This document shows, piece by piece, positions 48,840-61,819 of a DNA stretch of 64,000 nt; within the stretch, counting starts at the first letter, position 1, and every line of letters starts with the position of its first letter. The position numbers were made by a program, and so were the translations under genes. The notes under the pieces are model-generated. The model saw only the letters and a list, made by a program, of their open reading frames with translations, was not told the DNA's origin and ran no database searches. Source of the stretch: Liolophura sinensis (Eukaryota > Mollusca > Polyplacophora > Chitonida > Chitonidae); assembly GCF_032854445.1 (NCBI RefSeq), contig NC_088301.1, positions 8,554,281-8,618,280 of the forward strand. The letters are read 5' to 3'.

Positions 48840-51445
48840 ATATATCACAATCTATGTATTCTTTGGTGATGTTTGAAAACACATGCATCTTAATATGTTT
48901 TTGTTCACAATCATAACAATAACTTACTTTGTAAGTCATTTTACGGTGCACTGTAACAGAAAAGAATCTGTATGCTTGTGGATCATTTTGTATTGTGTTG
49001 TCATGGATAGGCCTGAATACTTGGGCTCTGTCACAGATATGTAGGCAAATGTATATAGACTGTCAAAACTGCCGATTATATGGGTAAACGAACATGAGAA
49101 AAGGGGCATAAAGGATGCATATGCTTACTTTTTTGTATAGTTTGTTGTTTTCTTATGGTCATGATACCCACGCAGTCAAAGAAAATGGAAAACCAATCAG
49201 TCCATAGATAAGGCTGACTGACCAGAGCATGTTGAGCACCGTTTGACCTCCTCGCTCTCGAAGCACGTGGCTCGAATCGATTGGTAGTAAGCTAGATCAA
49301 ACGCGGCATGTGTTGTACAAGCTGGTCAAGTTCTGATCAGTGGTCACTACATTTAGGTCATCGTATTGTTATAGTTGCCCTAAATACCACAACACCCATT
49401 CACCTATAGACCTACATGGCCCCACACGCAGAAGGGAACTATCTCTGACATTTCCTTTATAAATACTCCTGTATAAGATGTACAGAAATACACACGTGGT
49501 CAGTGTGACAATACGACAGTTTGGAATTAAACCTTTTTGTCGCTAAAGGTCCTACAGGTCAAAAACATTAGACAATATTTGTTGACATTAATTTAACGAT
49601 CACTTGTTTCGCCTTATTCCGGAGGTACAAATAACCCAGGTTCAAGTTCAGAAATGTGCAGCTTCTCCGTTTTCATCGTCCTTCATCAACTATAAAAATA
49701 ACATATCGTTGGACTTTTTTCAGATCGCCATGTCTTAGTAAATGTAACCAAAAATGTATACAGTTGCCTAGGATTTCTGACAGGTCACGTGGTAGAGCAT
49801 TTTAAAACCAGAACCGGTCAATATAAGATATAAAACTGCGCACAGAAAGTGGTACATGTAGCACAAAAGACATGCAAGAGTTCGAACCTGAAACTCCCCT
49901 ATTCTGTTACAACAGCTGTATACATACATACATACATACGTAAGTTTACATGGCGACTCCAGGAATGATTTAATGTGACGGAAATCTGTGGATCCCACAT
50001 GAATAATTCCCTACAGCTTTAATCAGTTTCCACAGGTGTACATTCATCGCTAAAACGAGGGAACATTGCCCTTGTAACGCGTGCACCAGAGCGATATACT
50101 CTTTCGTTCTTATTCTATGTACTACGGTATACTTTTTGCATCGTTATGCTCGTTAAGTAAAGATTTAGTTCATAAGCACTGTAGCGCACTGAGAATATGT
50201 TTTCACATAGCTTGAAACTGACGTGTTTAGGCGGGAAAATATTCCATTTACATTACCTTACATATTACATTTCAAGATGATGACACATGTTTCACATAAT
50301 CATCTTTACCTTTTTTATCTTCTTGACAAGGACTACACATTGTGGGGCTCAGTTTCATGAAACATACTTATTGTTAGGTAGCGATTAACTTAGGTGCGCT
50401 TTATATCTCCACAATAACACGTGGTCATGGTACATAAGGACTTTCTTAGCCTATACTGCGCTTCGTGAAACCCGTCTCCACGTGCTTCTCTACATACGGA
50501 CCTATATAGAATGCAACATAAATAAAAGCATCAACATAAATATATTTATTAAATAAAATCTGATTGACACTTAGGCTAAGTATAGCCGACAAGGACTCAA
50601 CAGCAACAGAGAGGTCAGCATGGGGGTGAGGTGGCAAACTTTATGTCTAACAGCGGTAGAATTTATGGCAAGTACGTTTCCATCATAAGATCGAGCAGAC
50701 ATGACAGAACTTTCCGGTGTTATTCTTAATTCTAACTGAGCGCAGACGAATGATAATTTCATGCACGAAGATGTTCAGTTTCTCTACATAATGCACACCA
50801 CAATACATAGTAATTCTCCACAACAACACAACATTAAAAGTATCACTACTTCTGAACCGGAATACATCATGTTCCTGGTAAATATCTGATCAACTTCTTA
50901 ACCTTAGCGTTCTTAGAGTTTCCCTGAATTTTTGAGCGTTCACCCGAACTGTTGTGCTAAGATTCAGTCACCAGGAAGTAAATTTACAACGGGATATTGC
51001 TCGGAATACCAATTGTTGATATATACATATACGTGGCTACCTGAATCTGCTGCACGATTCATATGAATTAGACATTTATTGCAGCTCAGGTTGTAGGAGC
51101 CGTCCTCGATAAACGATAAGGTACACGCTCAATGTGTATGCCATGAGTGTCCTGACACACGGGTCAGAGCAGCATCCGGGCCAGAACTGTTAGGGGAATT
51201 CCCGTGAATGTAACGCGTCTAAATGGGTAACAGCCGCGCAACTCCGGCGTTTTCATTGGGTGAAATGGCCTTGGCAGTGTATGTGGTGCACAGCTGTACT
51301 ACTGAGAAATGAGAATTATTAAAAACTGCTTGTAATCATTTATCAATGATGTACATACATGTATTGTATAATACATTACCACCGTCGGGAATATGAACTT
51401 AGCTTTACTGCTGGCTTAGAAAGTAATCGCGTGATAGCGCCGAAC
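48840..51445. other. Non-coding stretch, nothing recognised
   Basis: No exon recognised; a short CATA microsatellite lies at about 49920-49938. A B-box-like AGTTCGAACCTG near 49877 has no supporting tRNA structure. Confidence 0.4.
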
Positions 51446-51450
51446 AATAA

Positions 51451-51652
51451 GATGGAAGCCTTGCACCAATTAATCCGTCACTGTGAGTTCAACTCCCGCT
51501 TATATTGGCTTCCTCTCCGGTCATATTCGTGCGACGGTCTTGGGTTTCATCCGGGCTCTGTCCACTTTCCTATTATCACAACGCCGATTGCCGTCGACGA
51601 AGTGAAACATTCTTGACTCCGGTGTAAAACTCCAACGAAATAAGTAAATATA
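51451..51652 (+). repeat. SINE, diverged, lacking the head
   Basis: CACTGTGAGTTCAACTCCCG, TTGGCTTCCTCTCCGGTCAT, then GACGGTCTTGGGTTTCATCC and GTGAAACATTCTTGACTCCG with a GTAAAACTCCAACGAAATAA tail. The most diverged of the clear copies. Confidence 0.8.
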
Positions 51653-51659
51653 TCAAAGT

Positions 51660-52770
51660 AAGCACCTTTTCGGAGGTACGTTTAGACATAATGATTTTAA
51701 CGCTAACAGACAGACTGTCGTGTGATATTATGTTCTGATCCAGCACAGTGAAAAAAATAACATCCGTCTGCCCCAGGAAAGAAGGCACGTATATGTAAGC
51801 AAGAGAACCGGGTTCAATCCCTATAGTAGGTTCAAGTCTACAACTTTTGAATTAATTATTCTGATATTTTCTGTATTGATCTGCCTAATTTATGTGCTTG
51901 TATGACCATTATACCTGATGTCTTTGGCACGTCATTTGAGTGAGGCAGCATCATATAATGGCAATAACAGTGCTACAAGAAAACACTTTTCAAATCGACG
52001 GAATATCTCAAATAAACAAATAACCAAATAACGTTTGTTTCCCTTTATTAAATTAAATTCTTTAAAGATAAGAATTTCACGAGAATCTTATTGTTTTGAG
52101 CATAACTTTGATGAACTGGTGTAATTTGGTGTAATGGAAATGGAATTTATTAAATCGGTTATGTTGACAAAAGCATTAAAAACGGGAGGTAATATTGATT
52201 CATCGTCCCTTACACTTCATGCACTCGTACACATTGACCTTATACCCTACATAGCGCTTATTACCCAGTGATATAGATGTGCTCAGAGCGCTTGTAAGAT
52301 TTAAGAATTTACAATCGTACCTAGTTGACATTTGCTTAACCAAACAAGCTTGACTCGGACGTGGTCTATCTTTTTCGCTGGGCCTAACTCTCCCAAATTA
52401 AACACACAAAATACGGAAGTTCATGTTTTGGTTGTTTTGGTTGACTGTGCGAATAAGAATGCCGGGAATTCAATGATACCGCGATTGGAATGCTTGAGGA
52501 AGTGTTTGTAAATAATCATCAAAACACTTGATTTCATGATTTCACATTGAAGAATGGCTTAGTGCATGACTGGGTTCAAGCAGAAGGTGAAGGTATCAGG
52601 GGCATCGCGCGCATGTTTGCATGCCGGGTGAGGGTTGAGTAGAATTGTTACTGTCGGTTTATCTTTGGAACTGAATTTGGGGTCATTCAGTGCGTGTGTG
52701 TGGAGAAGTATAAAATTTGAAGCGACAGTACAATGGTAGTTTATTTGAAATGATAGTTCTAGATACCCTT
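51660..52770. other. Non-coding stretch, nothing recognised
   Basis: AT-rich sequence without exon or repeat, apart from a tRNA-like B box (GGGTTCAATCCC) near 51812 with no complete cloverleaf. Confidence 0.4.
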
Positions 52771-52773
52771 GTG

Positions 52774-52814
<41 letters not shown>
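52774..52814. repeat. (TCTA)n microsatellite, about 10 units
   Basis: Uninterrupted TCTA repeats followed by a short TGTG run; likely polymorphic. Confidence 0.95.
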
Positions 52815-52819
52815 ATGTG

Positions 52820-54315
52820 TGTGTATGTATCTCAGACTTACGTCTCATCATGCCGACAAATGTAACTAGTCGTGCATGTGGTAACAAATTCCCTAATTTG
52901 AAGGAGATAAAAACTGAATGGAACTTCATATTTAGCCTATATTGTGAAACCCAGTCTGTTCATGCAGCAACAATTTAGTATATTTACATGATATATACGC
53001 CTTCATAAATCAGCCACACTGTGTATATAGTATTTATTTCCGATTTCGTGGTACGAGGAATTGAGTTCAACTTCCTTATTTGGACAAGCGTGATCGGTGA
53101 TTCAAGACCAAGTATCCAGGTACTCACGCGTGACAGTGCGTGGCTTGAGTTATCTCCAATGACTAAATCGGAAATGCTTTTGCTCTTAACCCTCATTTAA
53201 CGTGGGAAAAGCTAAGTAGCAGGTGACACTTACATGTATATTTGCTTACAAATACACCACCGCATTGTGTCAAAACAGTAACCATGCCAAACAGCAGAGG
53301 TGTTACCTTTGAAAAATAATTGTCAACAGCATTTTTGTACGACAACAAGCCAGTGGTGAAATAGATCAAAAAACGGTCGATGCATGCATGTGAAAATGAC
53401 TCAAGCACTTACGGTACCGCGAAACAATACGTGACCAACCTACACGTGTACAGCATTCTGTCGGGCATACAGCGTGACGGAAACACCATTCCAGAAATTC
53501 GCCTATACCAATAAGGCACATTATTAGCGTTACTCTTTGTTTCCATTGGTCGAGAGACGGCCACATGATATTCTGCAAAACATGATGTACAACGATCACA
53601 CGCCCAAAGAATGCAACGTCATGCTCTCAAAGTAATATCTCACGTTCGCGAGGAAATATCCCAACCAACGATCTCGTGCTCATATGCAACTATCACGTGA
53701 GATGATTTTACGACAGTTATCTCCCTTTCTTAGATTTCCGACGTCTGCTAGTACGTAAAGTAAACAAAGGTTTACGATAATAGCTCCGTTTACGACGTAC
53801 AAATCCGGCGATTTAAACACAACCCCGAAAAGATACACTGCTTTTTCGGTATAATAAAACATATGGTGTATGTTGTGGGATGACATATGAAGAGTTGTCA
53901 GCTCTCGACAAGTGATAGTTCTCTCGATTCCTCATAGCCCGTCCCACAGAGTGCAATATCCGTACATTATAACCATGTATTTAGCTTTAACATTAATGGC
54001 ATCTGTTGAAATAACAAACATTCCACATATCATATGTTACCAAGAAGATGACTCCTGAATCCTAAATCATGTATGTGTACTATGTACATGCAAGGGTCTC
54101 GAATGAGGCTTTATTCTATGATTATTGAAATAAGAAGAGGATTTAAAGTTCATTCGTGAATGAACCTAATCAGCCGATATAATCTTAACTTAATCAACGA
54201 ATTTGAGTGTATCAATGCATGCAGCTAGGGCATGAAGATAGGTGAAGTCTGATATAGTTTATGCTGACATATTTAACACAATTGCAGTGGTAAAGAGTGG
54301 AGGGTGTAAATCATT
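52820..54315. other. Non-coding stretch, nothing recognised
   Basis: No exon recognised. ACAGTTATCTCCCTTT at about 53714 also occurs at about 22670, a short motif shared by two otherwise unrelated places. Confidence 0.4.
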
Positions 54316-54321
54316 TATGTC

Positions 54322-54540
54322 ATTGATTGAATGAGAGGTGTTTAACGCCGTGTACTCATGCAAGAACAATTCCCCCTTCTCAGTGTTATAGGCGCACAGA
54401 CCCCAGGGGAAACCGTCGCCATGTATACCTGAAAAATGTTGACTTTTAAAGTCGTAAATGAAACATGTATCGGGAGTTGGAATCGAACTTCCCGCGTGGA
54501 TTGGCAAATAGTCACTGCAATGATTTCAACACAAGCCTTA
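54322..54540 (-). repeat. Degraded SINE-like element
   Basis: The plus strand shows GAGGTGTTTAACGCCGTGTA near 54335-54354, which is the reversed 3' end of a SINE-type sequence, and a B-box-like GTTCGATTCCAACTCC (minus strand) near 54492-54477. The middle does not match the main family, so this may be another SINE lineage. Confidence 0.4.
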
Positions 54541-54544
54541 AAAC

Positions 54545-55905
54545 TGTGCATACAGGTCATTCCTTTGAATAAAAATCCATTTATTCACACAATTATTCAT
54601 CCTAATTCAATGTAAAGAACTCCCTTGTCGTCTTTTACCCACCGTGCAGACACAAGAAGATATAGTATATGCACAAACACCTATATATGATGGCTTCTTG
54701 TCGTCATATGACCTAAACGTTGTTAAGTACGACATAAACCCGAAGCATACAAACATACATATACAAACATACCTACACATTTTGCAAGAAAGTAAGATTC
54801 TTACATAAGTGTTTTTAGTGGATGCCTGTACATTATACAGTGAATAATTTGCCTCTGTTCTTGTTTTATGTGTATATCCATCAATACATGTATAAGTGGA
54901 TGTGATTGCAAATGAATATTTAGGCCTCACGCATTACATACAAAGATTCAACACTGAGTTGTCTTTCGTAGATGGATGAATTAATACAGAGGTGTAACTA
55001 AACTTTGGTGTTATCTAAGTGCAAACAAGACATATTTTTGTTTTCCACGAACGTCAATTAAAATCGCTCGTCTAATCACCGACTAAATTAGAAAAAAAGA
55101 ATGCGTTTCATTTAAATGAACTTGTGAGGAACAGAAATTCCCTCCATGGTATCATTGTGAAGAAATGCTTCATTTATGCGCATGGTAATGATTTCGACGG
55201 GTTTTTCTTTTACCTACAAATTTAAATTGACCAGGAAGTTATTTTTGGATAAACAAGGAAGCTATTAAGATGTATTACACTGAACCTAGGCCTCTGGCAA
55301 TTTGCTGAGCCAGTTAGACCAGATTCCATCTGCCGTGGGCGCATCAGAGCTATGCAAATGCGGGCTGCCAATTTGTCAGTGATGAGTTACTCTATTGAGC
55401 AGTCTTATACGCACCGTCTAATTTAAGAATAATTTATTCACTCAGATGTTTTGCAAGGTTTACAGATTGTTCTTTGATAGCCCAAACACCCAAAAGCTTA
55501 TTCGCAAAGAAAAAAAAAACTATTCAGAAAAAATCTAGCTTGTTATATGGCCTTTAGGATGGGAATCATTTTATAGCCAGTTGCTCACTTAATCCTTTCA
55601 TTCTGGCTTTCAGATGAGCACAACTCAAAATCAAATGCGAATTTAAAAAAAGTTATCAACAGACAGCGCTTTGTTAAAACACGCATTTATTTGGTGAAAT
55701 ACTATGGTTACATCAATAATGAATGAGTGTGGCAATTATGAAGAAAATCAACAGCCTTTCAGATTTAAGTGTTTAGGTGGAAAATGGAAGAAAGCGTAAA
55801 GTCCCATGACTACATGATGACAGGTTGATGACATATATAGGTATGACTACTATAGGTTGACGGCTTTAGGGTAATATCACGAGTGTATTCGTTTCTGTGT
55901 ATAGT
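54545..55905. other. Non-coding stretch, nothing recognised
   Basis: AT-rich sequence, no exon or repeat recognised. Confidence 0.45.
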
Positions 55906-55910
55906 AGTTT

Positions 55911-55985
55911 ATTTATTCATTTATTCATTTATTTATTTATTTGACTGTTGTTCAACGCCATACTCGTGGATTTTTTTCTGTATGC
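55911..55985 (-). repeat. SINE 3' end, minus orientation
   Basis: (TTTA)n/TTCA repeats, then TGTTGTTCAACGCCATACTC, the reverse complement of the SINE 3' end. The body is not recognisable beyond about 55985. Confidence 0.65.
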
Positions 55986-56502
55986 AAAGGTCAGTTTTAC
56001 AAGAAAGCCGATATTGGGAACCATTCGCCTCGTTACCTTGCCACACCTCGTTCTCTCGCTACCTCGCTGTCGCGACCTCATATAATACATGCAAAGGGAG
56101 CTAGCGAGGCTAAGTTCACTATACTTCGCTGCTTCGATACCTCTTCTTGTATAAAAAAAAAAATAGAAGTATAGCTAGGTGGCGAAAGGTTCTCTATATA
56201 TCAGGAAATCGGAATACCAGGGATAAACCATCGGTCTCAACGAAATTTAGACAGCACAGCCACAAGATCGGCATCGAACCACTTATTGTCACAAAGTTGC
56301 CAAGCACGAACAATGAGTTCAGTGGTGAAGTTGCTTGTCATTGCCGAGCTTTGTCAAAATGTGACGTTACTACAGGAATAATTCCGCACCTACATGTGTT
56401 TAAGTTATCGCCTCTGACTCTTTTGCAGGCGGCACCAGATATGACACCTCATGCATGCAAATAAAGAATACTTATACTTAATCAACCCTAACACATCTTA
56501 CA

Positions 56503-56587
56503 GCATGAGCTAAACTTGAACTCACAGGGATCGCTCCTGCGTCATTGTGCTGGGCTAGCACTCGAACCACTAGGCCACGGAGGCCCC
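56503..56587 (-). repeat. SINE tRNA-like head, minus orientation
   Basis: Read on the minus strand: GGGGGCCTCCGTGGCCTAGT (A box), GTTCGAGTGCTAGCCCAGCA, then GTGAGTTCAAGTTTAGCTCA (B box region). Only the head is present; the 3' end in the same orientation lies about 520 bp away at 55911-55985. Confidence 0.8.
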
Positions 56588-56589
56588 CA

Positions 56590-57260
56590 AAATGCTTTGA
56601 AATTCTTGCAAAGTATACTAGGTAACACGTTCAACAAAGTTAAATCGATATCCACCATTAGGTTTGGCACGATGTATAAATAAGCTATCTGTAGGGGCTG
56701 AAATCCGGTAAAAGCTGAACAGATACTTTACTGAAGCTATTTCAGTTCGGGAAAAGTTATACATATGTTCCAGTGTTGTAAACGTTACACACCCTTTATT
56801 GCATCACTCAAATCGGTGCATGCAAGTCGATAACGATTTAATGCAACGAAAAAGTGACCATGTATTTTCATTAGCTGGTTATCCTCCACTCTCACGCAGA
56901 TCATATCACATTAATCCAGGAAGAGAACATTTGTAAGTCTTGATTTTACTGCCACTAACTTCCTCATCCATTGTGTTCCAAGCCAATGTTAAACCTATCA
57001 GGCTGAGGACAAGCTTGTATAGTTATGAGAACAGAAATCCGGAAGTGAGAAGGTCTAAAGCAGGAAGTATTTCAATTCACAAGGTTATCTTACGTCTCCT
57101 TTTCAGTGCTGTCTATCTTACATAAATACACAGTCTATAAGCAGATGCCTTTCTAAATGTCGATGCTTAGTGGGAAAACAACGCAGGTCAAGAGAAGCTC
57201 TGAACTATGATGTCAACATAGTGTCTCTTGTGTTTTATACACAAATAAATGATCTGTGGC
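56590..57260. other. Non-coding stretch, nothing recognised
   Basis: No exon or repeat recognised. Confidence 0.45.
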
Positions 57261-57263
57261 TAT

Positions 57264-57428
57264 ATTCCGACCGTACGTGAGAAGGTCTCCCAGCAACCTG
57301 TGTATTGTCGTGTGTTCCCCCCGGGCTGTGCCCCGTTTCCTCCCACCATAATGTTGGCCACCATCGAATTATTGAAATATTCTTGAGTACGACGTAAAAC
57401 ACCGATCAGATAAATCCAATTAATAAAT
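57264..57428 (+). repeat. SINE, 3' half
   Basis: TTCCGACCGTACGTGAGAAG, then GTCTCCCAGCAACCTGTGTA, CATAATGTTGGCCACCATCG and ACGACGTAAAACACCGATCA. The head is missing. Confidence 0.88.
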
Positions 57429-57578
57429 CTGTGGCCGTATAATTCATTCTGGTGCCTGTTTGGTGACATATACGGGCCTACACATGCACGGTACACATTT
57501 ATACCTTTTAACGTCATGCCTAATGGGGCCATCTAATGCTTGCTAGACATGATTTTCTGCCAAAAGCGGTGCGGGCTA

Positions 57579-57601
57579 GGGGTGGGGGTGGGGGTGGGGG
57601 G
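57579..57601 (+). repeat. G-rich tract with strong G-quadruplex potential
   Basis: Four G runs of four to six bases separated by single T bases, the densest quadruplex-type motif in the window. No gene lies close enough to suggest a target. Confidence 0.8.
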
Positions 57602-57604
57602 TAA

Positions 57605-59090
57605 AGACACTTTTTCTAAAGAATGACATGTTAAATATGACCTTGTTACTGGCTGCAATCAACAGTACACGGAAGAATGTTGTAACTGTTGTTTTTCTCG
57701 TTGGGGATAACGTTCTTTCTATTCTTAATATAGTGGCGTGCATTTTTGAAATGCCTATGTATACTTTGCAGCTTGCGGTCGCAGCCCACGCACCATTTTT
57801 TCTTGGTCTATACTTAAAGTGAACAACAGCACCTGACTAATGTTTATATCCACTGAAAAGACTACCATTCAAATTGTCTTAAACCGGCAGTAACAAAATT
57901 TAAAAAAAAAGTTGTTTACAAAATTAAAATATGATTGTTGTATAACCAGATTCATGTTTAATCCTGAAACAAATGGAAATCAGTCTAAGCACCGCTGAGG
58001 CTGATATAGCCATTCGACTGTCGCTGGTTTTGATGCTTCTGTTTTGTTGTGGTGGCTTCTAAGATGAGAACAGTGCTGACCTGGTTATCGCGGACGTCAG
58101 AGAAAGCACCTCGGCTTGAAAACGGCGTTTCAGAATAATTTTACTGTGTTTTGTGGAAGGAAGCAGGATCCCTTGTATGCAAGAAAGACAAAAAATCAAA
58201 ATTGAGATTCCGCAATTCTCGTGAACTTAAATGACAGAAATTATATCATAAGATTTACATGTATTTAATTTTAAGCATTGTCCGATGAGATGCCGTCTTA
58301 TTGTTCCCATTTTGATCCCTGATGAATTTTTCACTGACTCTGATATTTGTTATTTAGAAACTGCTGACTAAACGATAAAATGAACCACAAAAGACGTAGC
58401 CTATTTGTATAAGTTGAACAGTGTGTGCAAGTAGGCCTAAGGTCTACCAGGGATATGAATGCGGTTTGATCCGGGGCGCTATTCTACTGTCTGACGTAAT
58501 TTGTGATAACGTCGTTGAATATTACACGGCTTGTTAATCGACAAAGTTTACGTCTGTGGTGATCCGTATGTGTTACGGGTCTGTCCCACAACACTGTGTG
58601 AAATGGCCTCACGGCTATACGTAACTGAATCGTTGTGAACGATCTCAAAATGATGTCTTATGCAGTAGTTCTGTGTTACCATATGTCACTTCATAGAGTG
58701 AATGGGTAAAGGCTACGTCACAGCTTAGGCCGCGCAATGTGAAAACAACGTGTTTGATTGGATAAAATTCTGAATATGTCTGCCTCGATTCACACCAGCA
58801 ATTTGTGCAACTTTGGCATTTTGTTCTACGTGTTATTCGGTGAAATTTAAAAAAATAAAGTATCATAGTTTTTCGAAAGTTTGCGAATCCTGTTTTCGAT
58901 TGAAATATGTTTTAGCCAGGTGCTGTCTTGTCCTGTGATGCTTATATTATAATAATGCCAACAACCGTGCGAAAGGTGCAGCTTGCAAAGCTTTGTCAAA
59001 TGAGCATTTAATAAGAAAACAACGAAAAAATGACTGATGTTCACTGTCACAAGAAGCGAGGCATGCCCATTTCAAATTGCACGTTGCAAT
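57605..59090. other. Non-coding stretch, nothing recognised
   Basis: No exon or SINE recognised. Confidence 0.45.
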
Positions 59091-59092
59091 TA

Positions 59093-59213
59093 AATTTATT
59101 TATTTGTTTGATTGGTGTTTTACGCTGTACTCAGGAATATTTCACTGACACGACAGCGGCCAGCATTATGGTGGGAGGTAACCGGGCAGAGCTCGGGGGA
59201 AACCTATGTCGCG
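59093..59213 (-). repeat. SINE 3' half, minus orientation
   Basis: TTATTTATTTGTTTGATTGG, then TGTTTTACGCTGTACTCAGG, GGCCAGCATTATGGTGGGAG and CCGGGCAGAGCTCGGGGGAA: the reverse complement of the family's 3' half, truncated at about 59213. Confidence 0.9.
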
Positions 59214-59214
59214 A

Positions 59215-61695
59215 TTAAAAACCAAAGAAATGTCATCTCTAACAACAGCAACATCGTCGTAGCTAATTTTCACAGTTAGTTTTTTTTTGTATGTCTATCC
59301 ATACAAATACTTGTAAAAGTCAGTATAAGTATATGTACTCTATACGTGCTGTTTTACACCTTGGAATAATATGATATGGTATACATACACAAATTAGCTA
59401 AAGGGCTCAATAACATTGATAAAGGTAATATTTTGAATTTTTTTGAATTTGAATTGCATAACAATTACTTTCGTCCTGTCTGCACATGCCAGTTTCTTTA
59501 CGTTTTTCATCGGCCGACGCGATTTCACCTGTATTCACAGGGGTTCAATATCTTCGTGATTAAGTTCGCTGTTCGGTTCCGCATCTATTTAGGTTTTTCG
59601 CCCATGTTCGTCTGACATCCCGTGAAGAACTCGTACTTTACCCAAGTAGCTTGCCTTCGTCCACGACATGCCCCTGGTCACCATTATCTGGACAAGTCAT
59701 TTATTGTAAAAATCTACAAATCGCCTACAAAGAAGGATATATGGGAGATATCTTTTCTTTTGCCAGACATGACGCAAAACTTAAACTCTAACCGAGCAGG
59801 CCATTGAGGCAACGTCAGAAGAAGTCACCAGCGGTAGCAGCCTGTGTCTACCGTATAATCCTTGACTACATCTTGTCCTCATGACCAAAAAACGCACAGA
59901 CGGATTACCAGGGCTGGGATTAGGGCTCACGAGACACTCATCATTACCTGGGGTTTTTTTTTTTCAAAGCATATACACCTGGTGTTCTCTACTGGCCCTA
60001 CTGGCCACATTAATTGTAAAAGTATAAAACCACAAAAATTTCTTTTTTATTATAGCCCTGTTTGACCCACACACATATGAAATGTTAATCATATGCGGTA
60101 GCAACACACTGTAGTACAATGACCCACGTGACAGGTCAACTCGTCTTGGTTACAAATATGGCAGTCATTTATTGATAATTTCCAAAAAAATCTACTTGCT
60201 TTTATTTTTGTTTTATATCGTGCACACATGCAAGTTTTAGCACTAATCAAGTAGTGTACCGAAATCAAGTCGTGTTTTTTGACACTTTATATTGCCATCA
60301 TAACGAGTCAAATGAGTTTTGCGTTTTCCGATGTTACGGTACTCGTGCATATTTTGCATCAAACTATAATTAATGAAACACAAGGTTTCTGGAACTTTGC
60401 AAGTATCACGGGCCTATGTATTACACATGCGCGATCCATGCAATCGTTTCCAAGGTTTGCCTCCGAATTAAAGCGTGCTTGGACACTAGAAGTAGTTGCT
60501 ACACTATTAAATTTGATATGGTGTTGAGAAGTACTCGTAGCAAGTTGACAAATTTACTACATACATCAGGAAAATTAAAACGTTGTATTTGAAATGTGCC
60601 GTATCTATTAAAGTAACTTGGAAAACACACAAATATTCGATGGAAAGAGGTGCCGATTTGAAAGTCAAAAAACACTTGAGACAAGCTACACGCGTCTGTT
60701 TCTTTGAGCGTATCACATAGCACTAATTCATTAAGTCCGGAGCGCCCACAGAGAGGTCACTGTAGCGTTCAAATGTCTCGCGACAACTACAGGAGAAACA
60801 GCATTGATAAGCCGACGCTTTCTCCCTTGTGTCTGTCTCCACAGGTCGCGTTGTTAAAGTTTTGGTAGGGGTCATCTTATTTCGGGCACCGGGCAGGTGA
60901 TGGCCAGCAAAAAGAGACAGGTGTGATCGTGAAGTGCAGAGCCCCGTCTCGGGGCGATGGAACAACCAGTGTTTGAACCTTGTCATGCCGTCCGTAACAT
61001 TCCTATAGCGTCATTTTCCCACAAGCACCATCCAATCCGCTGTCAGCACACACACACTCATGTATTTCAAACTGATCGTGTGACAGCAGGTTTGGCGTCG
61101 TATAGAGACGCGTGACAACACAATGGTTGAACCATATATACATGTATCTGGCGGTCAATTAGTGACAAGACAGGCGGAGCAGGGCCATTTGTGGCACACG
61201 ACAAGACAGCATCCATTATTCAAAGCCAAACGCCTCTTTTAGTATACATGGTACCATACAATCTTGCAATAAAGCAAATTAAGTGTTTGAGCTCGTATAT
61301 TGTAGCGGCTGATAAATTTAAGTTTCATGTGTATAAGCGATGCGTTTACACAAACAGAGTATGAAACTCTATAGGCGTTTGTTCAAGTTGTATATAACAA
61401 GAGGTTCACTTTAAGAAACCGACATCTTTATTCTTGAGTGTGTGCAATGATTTAGTGAAAGATAAAGCTTCTTCTGAAACTATCACTATTTATTTAGCTT
61501 GGAACACTTTAGGTGTCACTGTCAGAAAACGTGTCATATTTCATCACAAATACCTTATTTTACGTTACATCGGTTGTCTTTTGTTTCAGATAATACACCA
61601 TAGTGAACGTCACAAAAATTTGGTTTTTAGTATATCTCGAAGTGCTAAAGTTTAGTCATTGCGTTAGTAAGACAAGTTCTGTTTCCAAACTGTGA
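59215..61695. other. Non-coding stretch, nothing firm
   Basis: A slightly GC-richer patch near 60730-61230 holds a minus-strand frame (60986-60723) that matches nothing I recognise. No SINE. Confidence 0.4.
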
Positions 61696-61698
61696 ATC

Positions 61699-61815
61699 CT
61701 CTCTTACGTGCGAAGGTCTGCCAGCAACGTGCTGGCTACCGTCGTATAAGCAAAATATTTTTGAACACAGCGTAAAATTAAATGCAATAAATCAATAAAT
61801 CAATAAATAAATAAA
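61699..61815 (+). repeat. SINE, internally deleted
   Basis: CCTCTCTTACGTGCGAAGGT, then CTGCCAGCAACGTGCTGGCT: the segment between CAGCAAC and GCTGGC is missing, joining the two body motifs. The end (ACAGCGTAAAATTAAATGCA) and its AAAT/CAAT tail follow. Confidence 0.85.
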
Positions 61816-61819
61816 TGAA

